Source: JAAUTY01 sp964397305 (GTDB lineage Bacteria > Cyanobacteriota > Cyanobacteriia > Cyanobacteriales > Spirulinaceae). From it: a DNA stretch of 64,000 nucleotides. The notes beneath the pieces were generated by a model. The model ran no database searches, was not told where the DNA came from, and was given only the letters and a program-made list of their open reading frames with translations. The first letter of the stretch is position 1, and every line of letters begins with the position of its first letter. The stretch covers positions 11,805 to 75,804 of the forward strand of contig CAYNIP010000018.1 of the NCBI GenBank assembly GCA_964397305.1, in the 5' to 3' direction. A program made the translations under genes and the position numbers. Positions 54,256 to 62,448 of this stretch are shown here, piece after piece.

Positions 54256-57066
54256 ATGGGGCAACGGCGCTGGCGACTTTGGGGGGCGATCGCCCTCGTC
54301 CTGTTTTTGATCCTGCCCGGTACGGGCTTGCTGGTGCGGGTGGCCTACTTGGCCTTGCGGGGAACCCTGGGTCTGGTTCTGGATCTCACGCTGATCGGGG
54401 TGCTCCTGTTTCTAGCCACAGCTCTGGTCGCTCCCCTCGAGGCCCTGGGCTGGTGGGCCGGCTGGTATGGTGATGCCGTGCAAGTGGGCCAACGGGTCGA
54501 AGAACCGGGGACGGCGGATTTGCCGATTACCCGGTTCGTGGTCTACCTGGATGGCATCGGGCAAGCCTCCGCGGCCGCCCTGCCGGAGGGGGAGCATTTT
54601 CTCCAACAATTGGCCCGCCGTCTTCCCGATGACATTTTGATCATCCGAGGCCTGATGCCCTACTCGGTGCGGAATCAGCCGATCACGGAAGGGCGCTGGC
54701 TGGCGCGGTTCTGGCGCTGGGCCGATCGCTGGCGGCTGCGGAATCCCCAGAGTCTCTTGGGTCTGTTGATCAATCTCCGCAATGTCACCGTGGTCGCCGT
54801 CTCTGCTGATCAGCGCTATGGGCCGATCTACAACCAGGGCCTCGCCCAAGTGATTTGCGCCAGCCTCCTCGCCAATGGGTATCGCTTGGGCAGCGGTATT
54901 CCGGTGACGCTGTTGGGGTTTAGCGGCGGTGGTCAGATTGCCTTGGGGGCCTTGCCCTACGTGAAACAGGCCCTGGGGGCTTCCGTGGAGGTGATTTCCC
55001 TCGGGGGGGTGTTTAGCGGTAACAACCAGTTTCTGGCGGCGGAGCATCTCTACCATCTGGTGGGCGATCGCGATGCGGTGGAGCGAATCGGTCCGATCGC
55101 CTTTCCCCGGCGTTGGCCCCTGCTCCTCCTCTCCTATTGGAACCGGGCCAAGCGACGGGGCAAAGTGAGCCGCATTTCCCTGGGTCCGGTGGGCCATGAG
55201 TTGCCGGGGGGCCTGCTGGACCCCGAAGCGCGGCTGCCCGATGGTCGCACGCACCTTGAGCAGACCCTCGCCCGGGTCGCGGACCTGCTGACGGGCCAGC
55301 AGGCGGCCCCCCTAGCCCCGCCCCGGCTCAATAACTACGAGCGCTACCAAGTCAACATTTGGCACCGGCTGGATCGGCTGCGGGATACGCAGCCCCTGCC
55401 AGCCGGTCATTTTCGACCCTTGGCCCCTTGGCTGGGGCGCTTGCGGTTGCCCGCTCCCTCGCAGCGGCAGGGGGGGGTGCTGTTTGAGGTCTTCCATGCG
55501 CCGCCTGCCTGGGCCTCGCTGGTGGGGCAGACGCTACGGCTGGACTGGCAGCATCCCCTAGTGGCGGCTGTGACCATGGATGTGCATTTCAGTGAGGAGG
55601 CCTTTGACAGTCTGCGTCAGGGGATGGTACATCCCACCCGTCTCCAGGGCTGGCGGCGGGTGACGCCGCTGGAGTCCCTGGCGGGGGCGCGATCGCGCGA
55701 TGACCAGTTGGTCGCCCTACCGGAACCTGTGGTGGTGGCGGGGGCCGCCGACTCCCCGCGCTTGGTGATCACCCAGGAGCCTGTCCAAACCACGGGCTTG
55801 GCCCTGGCCTTGGTGCAGTTTCACAGCTCGCTGGAGAACGACCGCTGGCGGGCCCGGTGCTTTGAGCCCCAGGTCGGTCAGTTCACGGGCCCAGAGCTTG
55901 TGCTCCGGCTGCCGGAGCCGGCGGTCAATGCGGAGGGGTTGCGGTCGGCCACGAGTCGCGGTCTGGAGCGCCATCCCCTCAATGGGCTGGGCTGGTATGT
56001 CAGCGGTGTGCCCTTGGGGGATGACAGTTTTGTGGTGCAGTCGCTCGCCCCGCGCGCCCTGCTGCGCTGGCCGCCGGAGCGGGTGATCACGGGTCCGAAG
56101 GCTGCCTGGAACTATGTCAAGCGGCAGGCCTGGCAGGAGCAGACCCGGGGAATGGTTAGCTCGGTGCTGGTGAGTCAGCGGCGGTGCAGCCCGGAATCTC
56201 TGCTGGCGGAATGGCAGGTGGGCGATCGCTTCTTAGTCGTCCATGTCTACGGGGGGATTGGCGGCGCGCACCGGGAACCGGCCGCCCGCACCGGCCTCTA
56301 CTTCGGTCACTTTGCCTACGGGGTCGCTGAGCTGGTCGAAGAGCCCTTGGCGGCGGAGTGGAGTTTGGCGATTCGCTACCATCAGGTCTATGCTCACAAT
56401 CCCGACGGCATCATCGCCGGGGCCCAAAGCTGGTGGCGCTACCTGGGCGATCGCCAGGTGGGTTGGCTGGGGACGCGCCCCGTGGCAGATATTCTTATCC
56501 GCTTCCCCCCCTTTACGGGCCGTTACACCCTTCAGGGAACGGAGCGATCGCCCCTGCTGGAATTTAGCCAGCAGTTGGCCGCGATGACGGCCCGCTACCG
56601 GGTGGGAGATGGCACGGGAGCCACCTACGTGGGGCCGGCCAACAATTGCGCTCAGGACTCGAATCAGGCCCTCTACGCGGCGATCGCCCAGTGGATGGCT
56701 CAGGTCCAGGCCACGGACCCCGAAGCTCTGCGAGCCTGGGAAGCTCGGGAGCCCGACCAAGCGGAGCAGTTACGTCAATTGCTGCGGCTGGGGCGATCGC
56801 TGCGACAACAGCTATTGCCCCTGGGCAGCTCTCGCCGTGATTGGCGGGAACAGGCCTACCAGTTGGGGATCAGCCTGGAAGATCGCCCAGTGCGAAACCT
56901 GGTCCGAGGCCTGGGCAGTTGGCGCGCCATGCTGCCCCGCTTGGCCAGCGACACGGTGGTGAAGACGTTCCTCGCTCAGGGGGCCTCGGCCTTGGTGCTG
57001 CGGACCAATCAGGTGGGGGGCGATCGCCAAGACATCGAGCCCCTAGCACCGCTGACCCTGTTTTAA
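54256..57066 (+). CDS. Large membrane-anchored protein with a lipase-like GxSxG motif
   Basis: 936 residues from ATG 54256. Two hydrophobic segments near the N-terminus (about 9-62) are followed by a cytoplasmic or periplasmic domain. It contains FVVYLDGIGQASAAALPEGEHFL and VTLLGFSGGGQIALGALPYVKQALG, a GFSGGG nucleophile-elbow-like sequence of alpha/beta hydrolases. A long C-terminal part (about 400-936) has no family I recognise. An acyl hydrolase is a possibility only. It forms an apparent operon with two upstream small membrane genes. Confidence 0.72.
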   Translation: MGQRRWRLWGAIALVLFLILPGTGLLVRVAYLALRGTLGLVLDLTLIGVLLFLATALVAPLEALGWWAGWYGDAVQVGQRVEEPGTADLPITRFVVYLDGIGQASAAALPEGEHFLQQLARRLPDDILIIRGLMPYSVRNQPITEGRWLARFWRWADRWRLRNPQSLLGLLINLRNVTVVAVSADQRYGPIYNQGLAQVICASLLANGYRLGSGIPVTLLGFSGGGQIALGALPYVKQALGASVEVISLGGVFSGNNQFLAAEHLYHLVGDRDAVERIGPIAFPRRWPLLLLSYWNRAKRRGKVSRISLGPVGHELPGGLLDPEARLPDGRTHLEQTLARVADLLTGQQAAPLAPPRLNNYERYQVNIWHRLDRLRDTQPLPAGHFRPLAPWLGRLRLPAPSQRQGGVLFEVFHAPPAWASLVGQTLRLDWQHPLVAAVTMDVHFSEEAFDSLRQGMVHPTRLQGWRRVTPLESLAGARSRDDQLVALPEPVVVAGAADSPRLVITQEPVQTTGLALALVQFHSSLENDRWRARCFEPQVGQFTGPELVLRLPEPAVNAEGLRSATSRGLERHPLNGLGWYVSGVPLGDDSFVVQSLAPRALLRWPPERVITGPKAAWNYVKRQAWQEQTRGMVSSVLVSQRRCSPESLLAEWQVGDRFLVVHVYGGIGGAHREPAARTGLYFGHFAYGVAELVEEPLAAEWSLAIRYHQVYAHNPDGIIAGAQSWWRYLGDRQVGWLGTRPVADILIRFPPFTGRYTLQGTERSPLLEFSQQLAAMTARYRVGDGTGATYVGPANNCAQDSNQALYAAIAQWMAQVQATDPEALRAWEAREPDQAEQLRQLLRLGRSLRQQLLPLGSSRRDWREQAYQLGISLEDRPVRNLVRGLGSWRAMLPRLASDTVVKTFLAQGASALVLRTNQVGGDRQDIEPLAPLTLF

Positions 57067-57115
57067 CACCGTCAGCGCGGCTGCTGGTTCCAGGGTCAGG
57101 CCTTTTCCGGCTCCC

Positions 57116-58630
57116 CTACTCCAGCGGGGGAGACTCCCCTGAGGGGCGATCGCGTCGTTGGCGGCGAATTGTCCGGGCTTTTGCCTGCAAGTCTTGGAAA
57201 AAGTCAGTTTCGACAATCTCGCTCACCTGGGCCTGGCGCTGGCGCTCGTCGATTTCGATTTTCAAGTCCTGCACCTGCTGTTGGAGGCGCTGCTCCCGCG
57301 CCCATACTTCCTCGCTCATGCCCTGAAAAACCCGGGCCAGTTGCCCCAGCTCGTCGGGGCGACGGGCGATCGCCTGGAGATCCACCGCCCCAAAGTCCCC
57401 GACCTCAATCGCCTTGGCCGCTCGGCCCAAACGTAGGAGCGGCTGGCCGATGGTGTAACTCGTGAGCCCTACGGCCAAGCCGGCTGCCACCAGGAGAAAG
57501 CCGCTGACCGTGAGGTAGAGCCGGCGGTTGTTGCGCTGAATGTCTTGCAGATAAAGGGATTCCGCGATGACCGTGCCCACAAACCAGTCCAGGCCGTCGT
57601 AACGCAGGGGAGCCAAGGAAAGGTAGTACAGTTCCCCCGTTGCCTGGGAGCGATAGGTTAAATCTTGGCGCTCGGTGAGTTGGGCAAAGCTGACACCTTG
57701 TTCCTGCAAGGCTTGACTCACGAGGCTTAGATGCGGGTGCTCGGACTCCGGCACCTGCTTGAGGCGCAGCTCGCCATCGGCTCCCGGCACGTAGGCGGCC
57801 TCCTCCAGTTCACTGAAGGCGATCAACTCTCCGGCCGGATTGGTGATGAAAATTGCACTGGCGCGATCGCCCTTCAAGGCCTGAAGAAACTGCGAAATCC
57901 GCTGTAACTCAAAGGCCACACTCACCGTAGCCAAAAACTCCCCCCCGCGCTCCAAGCCCAGAGCGGCATTGATTCCCAGCACGCGGTCGGTGGCAAACAC
58001 ATACACATCGGTCCAGACTGGCTGCCCCGGCTGGGCCGCGCCCGCCTGATACCAAGGGCGATCCTGCACCCGAAAATCCTGCTCGTCAGTCGTAGTACGG
58101 ATCAGGGACAACGGAGCCGGGGATAAGGCCTCTGCCTCGAGCCCAAAGGTTTTGACCGTCTGGGCGACTCGCTGGCGCTCGGGCAGCCAGCGCCGCTCGA
58201 TCCAGTTGAGCCGCTGGGAGCTGACCCGTTGCACCCCCAACTGATCCCCATTGGGAAAGCCGAGGACGATCCAAGCAAAGCTCGGATTTGCCTGCATCCA
58301 GCTCAAGTACAGCCAGGCTCGCTGCTCGGGGTCGTTTACATCGACCAATTCTTGCAGGAAGGCCGCCGCAATGGTCTCTTGAGCGACCAGCGCCTGATCA
58401 AACAGGGCCTTCACTTCCTGGGAGGTACTGCGGGCGATTTCGTCATTGACTTGGGCAATCACTTGGTCAATGTTGCGGCGCGAGGTCAGCAGCCAGGGTC
58501 CATGGACGAGGGCCGCCGTGGTGCTGATGGTCACTAAGATCACCCCCGCGAGAGCGGCCTTGAGACTAAACTGCCAGCGGGGACGGTGAGATTGAGCGGA
58601 TTCCATAGTGGCGCTAGCGGCAGTGGGCAT
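57116..58630 (-). CDS. Cache/HAMP sensor protein without an output domain
   Basis: 504 residues. A membrane segment (about 23-48) is followed by a long extracytoplasmic dCache-like sensor region (to about 345), with DRPWYQAGAAQPGQPVWTDVYVF. A second membrane segment (about 358-382) precedes a HAMP domain (AKAIEVGDFGAVDLQ). The rest is a short coiled coil (EEVWAREQRLQQQVQDLKIEID...) ending ...VSEIVETDFFQDLQAKARTI. No kinase, GGDEF or cyclase domain follows, although the HAMP and coiled coil would normally lead into one. It may work with a partner. A start at ATG 58604-58606 is an alternative. Confidence 0.85.
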   Translation of the reverse strand: MPTAASATMESAQSHRPRWQFSLKAALAGVILVTISTTAALVHGPWLLTSRRNIDQVIAQVNDEIARSTSQEVKALFDQALVAQETIAAAFLQELVDVNDPEQRAWLYLSWMQANPSFAWIVLGFPNGDQLGVQRVSSQRLNWIERRWLPERQRVAQTVKTFGLEAEALSPAPLSLIRTTTDEQDFRVQDRPWYQAGAAQPGQPVWTDVYVFATDRVLGINAALGLERGGEFLATVSVAFELQRISQFLQALKGDRASAIFITNPAGELIAFSELEEAAYVPGADGELRLKQVPESEHPHLSLVSQALQEQGVSFAQLTERQDLTYRSQATGELYYLSLAPLRYDGLDWFVGTVIAESLYLQDIQRNNRRLYLTVSGFLLVAAGLAVGLTSYTIGQPLLRLGRAAKAIEVGDFGAVDLQAIARRPDELGQLARVFQGMSEEVWAREQRLQQQVQDLKIEIDERQRQAQVSEIVETDFFQDLQAKARTIRRQRRDRPSGESPPLE

Positions 58631-58716
58631 TCTCCCTAGCCTAACTTAGGGAGGGGGAGCAATCCTTGAGGGTTCACTGGGAACCGTAGTTGGGCTTCAG
58701 CGCTCCTTCCAATGCC

Positions 58717-58749
58717 AAGAACGAGCAGCACAGAGTACTGCTCGTTCTT
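58717..58749 (-). terminator. Strong hairpin downstream of the pilin gene
   Basis: AAGAACGAGCAG pairs perfectly with CTGCTCGTTCTT around a 9-base loop. It lies about 140 bp after the pilin stop. No U-tract follows on the minus strand, so termination is likely but not certain; a stable 3' end is an alternative. Confidence 0.6.
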
Positions 58750-58887
58750 AAGTCTGAGGATTCTCCGCTAGCATCTCGCGGCGCGGGGCCCCTCAGCCTG
58801 GCTGTTGGCTATTACCTCACGGTCGGCTCTACGCACGTAGCAAGTTATGAGCCATAAAGCCAGGAGGGACGTTGTGACATCCCAGGA

Positions 58888-59475
58888 TTACTCGCCCAGA
58901 TCCTTCCAGCCGGTGGTGCTGAAGGGTGGTGCTGTCACGGTTGCACAGGTAGTATTCGCCGGGTTGGCATCTGTGACGTAGCCGGTGTTGCCCAGGTTGG
59001 CATCAACGATGGGCTTCTTCGACTCGCACACCGTACCGACCGTGGTGGATTCCTGGGAAGCAGCATCGGTTAGCGAGGTGGCTGTGATACCAACGTAGGC
59101 GCGGAGCGCGCGCTTTTGGGGTGCGCCCCAGTTGTACATTGCGCCGGGGGTCGTTGTACCAGCAGTCCCTTTGAGGCTGTAGAAGTAGTTAACAGTTTGA
59201 GTCTTCAAGCCCAAGCCCAGAGAAGCCATGTCGGTGCTGAAGTACTGGCTTTCGAGGAAGAAGGCCTGCTGACCCCGGTTGATGGAGCCAATGTTGTTGC
59301 GGGCTTCTGATTGCTTGGCCTTGTTGGCTTGACCCAGCAGCGAGGGCAGGGCGATCGCCGCCAGAATACCGATGATGATGATCACAACCAGCAGTTCAAT
59401 GAGGGTAAAGCCCTCGTCTTCTTGCTTGCGTTCGTTGAGGAACTGCAAGAATTTAGCCTGAAATTCCGGTTTCAT
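58888..59475 (-). CDS. pilA: Type IV pilin (PilA-like)
   Basis: 195 residues. The prepilin leader ends EDEG with processing before FTLIELLVVIIIIGILAAIALPSLL; the +5 Glu of the mature protein is present. The C-terminal pilin domain has cysteines in GTVCESKKP and NTTCATV that probably form a disulfide loop. It polymerises into pili used for motility and DNA uptake; the pilus is assembled from the cytoplasmic membrane. No other pil genes are adjacent. Confidence 0.93.
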   Translation of the reverse strand: MKPEFQAKFLQFLNERKQEDEGFTLIELLVVIIIIGILAAIALPSLLGQANKAKQSEARNNIGSINRGQQAFFLESQYFSTDMASLGLGLKTQTVNYFYSLKGTAGTTTPGAMYNWGAPQKRALRAYVGITATSLTDAASQESTTVGTVCESKKPIVDANLGNTGYVTDANPANTTCATVTAPPFSTTGWKDLGE

Positions 59476-59618
59476 GGTGTAACTCTCTCCTAAATCATCC
59501 GAAGGGTGTAATCGCGAAACGCCGCGTCCTGAAGTCTAGGGATAACTTACCCGATGGGCAAGCTTTTCCTATCATCAGGGCCAGAGAAAATTTTGGCTCC
59601 CTGGCGATCGCCCCTCGC

Positions 59619-60965
59619 TCACCCCGTAACCAAGAGGTAGCCCGACACCGCCAGGCCCGTGATCGCGTCTTGGAGCAGGGCCGCCACCGCCCCTGGGCTC
59701 ACCGGTGCTAGGGTCAGCGGATTGACCGGCCGCAGTTGCTGCCAGCGGGCGACCAGGGCGGCAAAGGACTGAGGGCCGGCCAAGAGGGGCTGGAGCAGGC
59801 AGGCGGCCACCGTACTGTCCACCAAGCGCGCCTGGCCCGCCTGGGAGAGGAAGTGGTGCAGTTCCAGCGGGTGCAGGCAGTTGATACTCTCTGCCAGGGC
59901 CGCTTCCAGGCCGGGGGTCGCCAATTGGGGGTGGAGGTGAACCGTTGCCTGGTGCCATTGGTCCGCCGTCCAGTCCTCCAAAGGCGTGATCGGGGGGGTG
60001 GGGCCCGCGCAACCGCACCAGAGATCGATCAGGCGATTGACTGGGTGCAGCAGTTCGTGCAGGGCGAGTAGTTCCGCCTCGGTGGCCTCCGTGAGGGCGA
60101 GGCCCCAAATCACCGGGGGATTGTCCGGCTCCTTGAAGAGGTTGCGAAAGTCCCAGGCCAGGGGGTTGGTCAGGGCAATGAACTCTAGGTCAGCAGCCTG
60201 CAAGAACTCGAAAAATTGGGGCACGGTGTAGCCTTTGTCTCCTACCAGGAGCGCGTTGGACAAGATGCTTTCTTTATCCTCGAGTTGGACTGGCGGCTGC
60301 CAAGCGGCTCGCTTGACCAAGACATCGTCCCGGAGGGCGGCCATGGTGTCGTGGACGATCTGCACCTCCTCAGCGCCGGGATTTTGCTCGAAGAGCCCTA
60401 ACTTGGCGAAAACCTGTTGCAGGCAGAGCATATAGTGGCGGCCGTAGAAGCTGTGGAGGTTTGCCCGCAGAATGCCTTCGGGCTGCAACACGGCGCGCAT
60501 GGCCTGGAGGCCGAGCAGGGGGTCGGGGAGCAGGTACAGGACTTCGTCGCAGTTGATGTAGTCGAAGCGCCAGTCCTGCTGGGGCAGTTCTTCAATGGAC
60601 AGGGCGTGAAATTCGCAGTTGTCGAAGCCGTGGTATTGCAGGCGCTTGGCGGCGAACTCTACGGACTCTGGGGACAGATCGATGCCAATGATCCGGGCAC
60701 CGGGGTTGGCCTGGGCAAGGGCGAGGGCCTTGAGGCCGGTACCGCAGCCCGCGTCTAGAATGACTTTTCCCGCCGGGGAGGGGACTTGTTGATAGCGGCG
60801 ATAGTAGGGAGTAACGAGGTTGTGGATGTAGAGGAGGTTGGGGTTTTGGGCGTGGGAGACTTCGATCGGGATGTTGGGGTAGGGGCAGTGATCGAATTGC
60901 TGGCGGATGCGATCGCGCAACTCCGGATCGGGCAGTGGCATAAGCGATGGGGGCCCTGAGTTCAC
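59619..60965 (-). CDS. Class I SAM-dependent methyltransferase with C-terminal extension
   Basis: 448 residues from a GTG directly following the upstream stop (TGA-GTG, 60963-60968); ATG 60941 is an alternative. Core motifs: VILDAGCGTGLKALALAQAN (about 69-88), IIGIDLSPESVEFAAKRL and FDYINCDEVLYLLPDP. The last ~190 residues form a separate helical domain of unknown kind. Such fused proteins occur in cyanobacteria; the substrate is not evident. It is directly coupled to the DUF151 gene. Confidence 0.87.
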   Translation of the reverse strand: MNSGPPSLMPLPDPELRDRIRQQFDHCPYPNIPIEVSHAQNPNLLYIHNLVTPYYRRYQQVPSPAGKVILDAGCGTGLKALALAQANPGARIIGIDLSPESVEFAAKRLQYHGFDNCEFHALSIEELPQQDWRFDYINCDEVLYLLPDPLLGLQAMRAVLQPEGILRANLHSFYGRHYMLCLQQVFAKLGLFEQNPGAEEVQIVHDTMAALRDDVLVKRAAWQPPVQLEDKESILSNALLVGDKGYTVPQFFEFLQAADLEFIALTNPLAWDFRNLFKEPDNPPVIWGLALTEATEAELLALHELLHPVNRLIDLWCGCAGPTPPITPLEDWTADQWHQATVHLHPQLATPGLEAALAESINCLHPLELHHFLSQAGQARLVDSTVAACLLQPLLAGPQSFAALVARWQQLRPVNPLTLAPVSPGAVAALLQDAITGLAVSGYLLVTG

Positions 60966-61472
60966 TCAGGATTCACTACTTTCTTGGCGACGAACGCGGT
61001 CGGCGAAGTCTTCGGGGCTGAGGTTGGAGACAAAATCCCGAAAGGCGCGGCGTTCTTCTTCGTCGGCGTCCCGATCCACAGGGATGGAGGCATCGGCAAC
61101 AACTTCTTCCATGACCCAGATCGGGCTGCTGGTGCGGAGGGCGAGGGCGATCGCGTCGCTGGGGCGGCAGTCGATCTCCTTTTTGACCTCCCCTTGGACA
61201 ACACAGAGCACGGCGTAAAAGGTATTATCTTGCAGCGAGTGAATAATCACCTTAGAGAGGTTCATCTCCCAAGCATCCAGGAGGTTGCCGATCAGGTCGT
61301 GGGTGAGGGGGCGCGGCGGTTTTTGTCGCTCCAGAGCACCGATGATGGCTTTGGCTTGGTCTTGACCGATATAGATGGGCAGCGCCCGGCGTTCAGAGCC
61401 ATCCTTGAGCAGGACGATCGGGCTGCGGGTGACGGCATCTAACGCAATGCCAGCAACTTTCATTTCAATCAT
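60966..61472 (-). CDS. DUF151 bifunctional nuclease-like protein
   Basis: 168 residues. It has MIEMKVAGIALDAVTRSPIVLLKD, RRALPIYIGQDQAKAIIGALE and IDCRPSDAIALALRTSSPIWV, the strongly conserved core of the DUF151 family. Members in other organisms were reported as bifunctional nucleases with roles in defence and RNA or DNA cleavage; its role here is inferred only. It diverges from riboflavin synthase by about 286 bp and is followed by a coupled methyltransferase gene. Confidence 0.92.
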   Translation of the reverse strand: MIEMKVAGIALDAVTRSPIVLLKDGSERRALPIYIGQDQAKAIIGALERQKPPRPLTHDLIGNLLDAWEMNLSKVIIHSLQDNTFYAVLCVVQGEVKKEIDCRPSDAIALALRTSSPIWVMEEVVADASIPVDRDADEEERRAFRDFVSNLSPEDFADRVRRQESSES

Positions 61473-61758
61473 CGGCTTGGTGTCTCAAACGCAGTCAGCA
61501 GCAAAGCGATGTCAGCGGAGCGGCAACAGCAACAGCCGGTATAACGAGGGGGAGCAAGCCGAGTTGCTCGCATGGCCCGCCCTTTGGGGTTGCTCGTCCA
61601 CCCTGGGGATAAAACTCGAATCTTCAACCATCAGTATGCCTCAGGATGAGCGTCCGTGCGTCTTGCCTTACCCTAAAGAATACTGGTGCCAGTGGGCAAC
61701 ATTCTTGAGGAAGTCCTTAGATTTCTTCAAGCTTAGACCATCTTAGCGGGCGACTGCC

Positions 61759-62448
61759 GTGTTTACAGGATTGATTCAGACCCAGGGGTGGCTGGAGGGG
61801 CGCGATCGCGATCGCCTGACCATCACGCTCACGGGCGATCGCCCCGAGGCGATCCTCACCGACCTCGCTCTCGGCGATAGCGTCGCCGTAGACGGCGCTT
61901 GCCTCACGGTGGAAGACCTCCTACCCCAAGGGTTTATCGCCGCGATTTCCCCGGAAACCTGGGAGCGAACCGCCCTCGGCCGGCGGGGCCCAGCCCAGGC
62001 TGTGAACCTGGAAGCCTCCCTACGCTTGGGTAGCAAGCTGGGGGGGCATTTTGTCACCGGCCATATCGACGGTGTGGGGCAGTTGGCCAGGAGCCAGGAG
62101 ACCCGCTTGGCCTGGGAGTTGACCTTCACGCCCGTGGCCGAGCGCTGGGAGCAGTGGCAGGCGGCGATCGCCCGCTACCTGATCCCCAAGGGAAGCATCG
62201 CCGTTAACGGCATCAGCTTGACCGTCGCTGACTGCGATCCAGAGGGTCAATGGTTCCGCGTCGCGGTCATTCCCCACACCTACCAAGCGACCAACCTGCA
62301 CCAGTTGCAGCCGGGGCAGTGGGTGAATCTCGAGAGCGACATTCTCGGCAAATATGTTGAGAAACTCTTGGGGCGGCGGCCTGCCCAGGCCGCCGCCCCC
62401 GAATCCCTTACTCTATCGTTTCTAGCGGAGCATGGCTATCTAGGATGA
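61759..62448 (+). CDS. ribE: Riboflavin synthase alpha subunit
   Basis: 229 residues from GTG 61759. The two lumazine-binding repeats begin MFTGLIQTQGWLEG (1-95) and about residue 96 (GKLGGHFVTGHIDGVGQL). Key signatures are SVAVDGACLTVEDLL and SIAVNGISLTVADCD. It dismutates two lumazine molecules to riboflavin, the last step of riboflavin synthesis. No FMN riboswitch is visible in the 286-bp upstream gap. The last ~40 bp overlap the convergent M23 gene. Confidence 0.96.
   Translation: MFTGLIQTQGWLEGRDRDRLTITLTGDRPEAILTDLALGDSVAVDGACLTVEDLLPQGFIAAISPETWERTALGRRGPAQAVNLEASLRLGSKLGGHFVTGHIDGVGQLARSQETRLAWELTFTPVAERWEQWQAAIARYLIPKGSIAVNGISLTVADCDPEGQWFRVAVIPHTYQATNLHQLQPGQWVNLESDILGKYVEKLLGRRPAQAAAPESLTLSFLAEHGYLG

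Noticed and set aside
61473..61758. FMN riboswitch before riboflavin synthase
   Set aside because: I found no conserved RFN-element pattern in this gap. A 36-codon frame at 61636-61746 was also seen but has no clear support.
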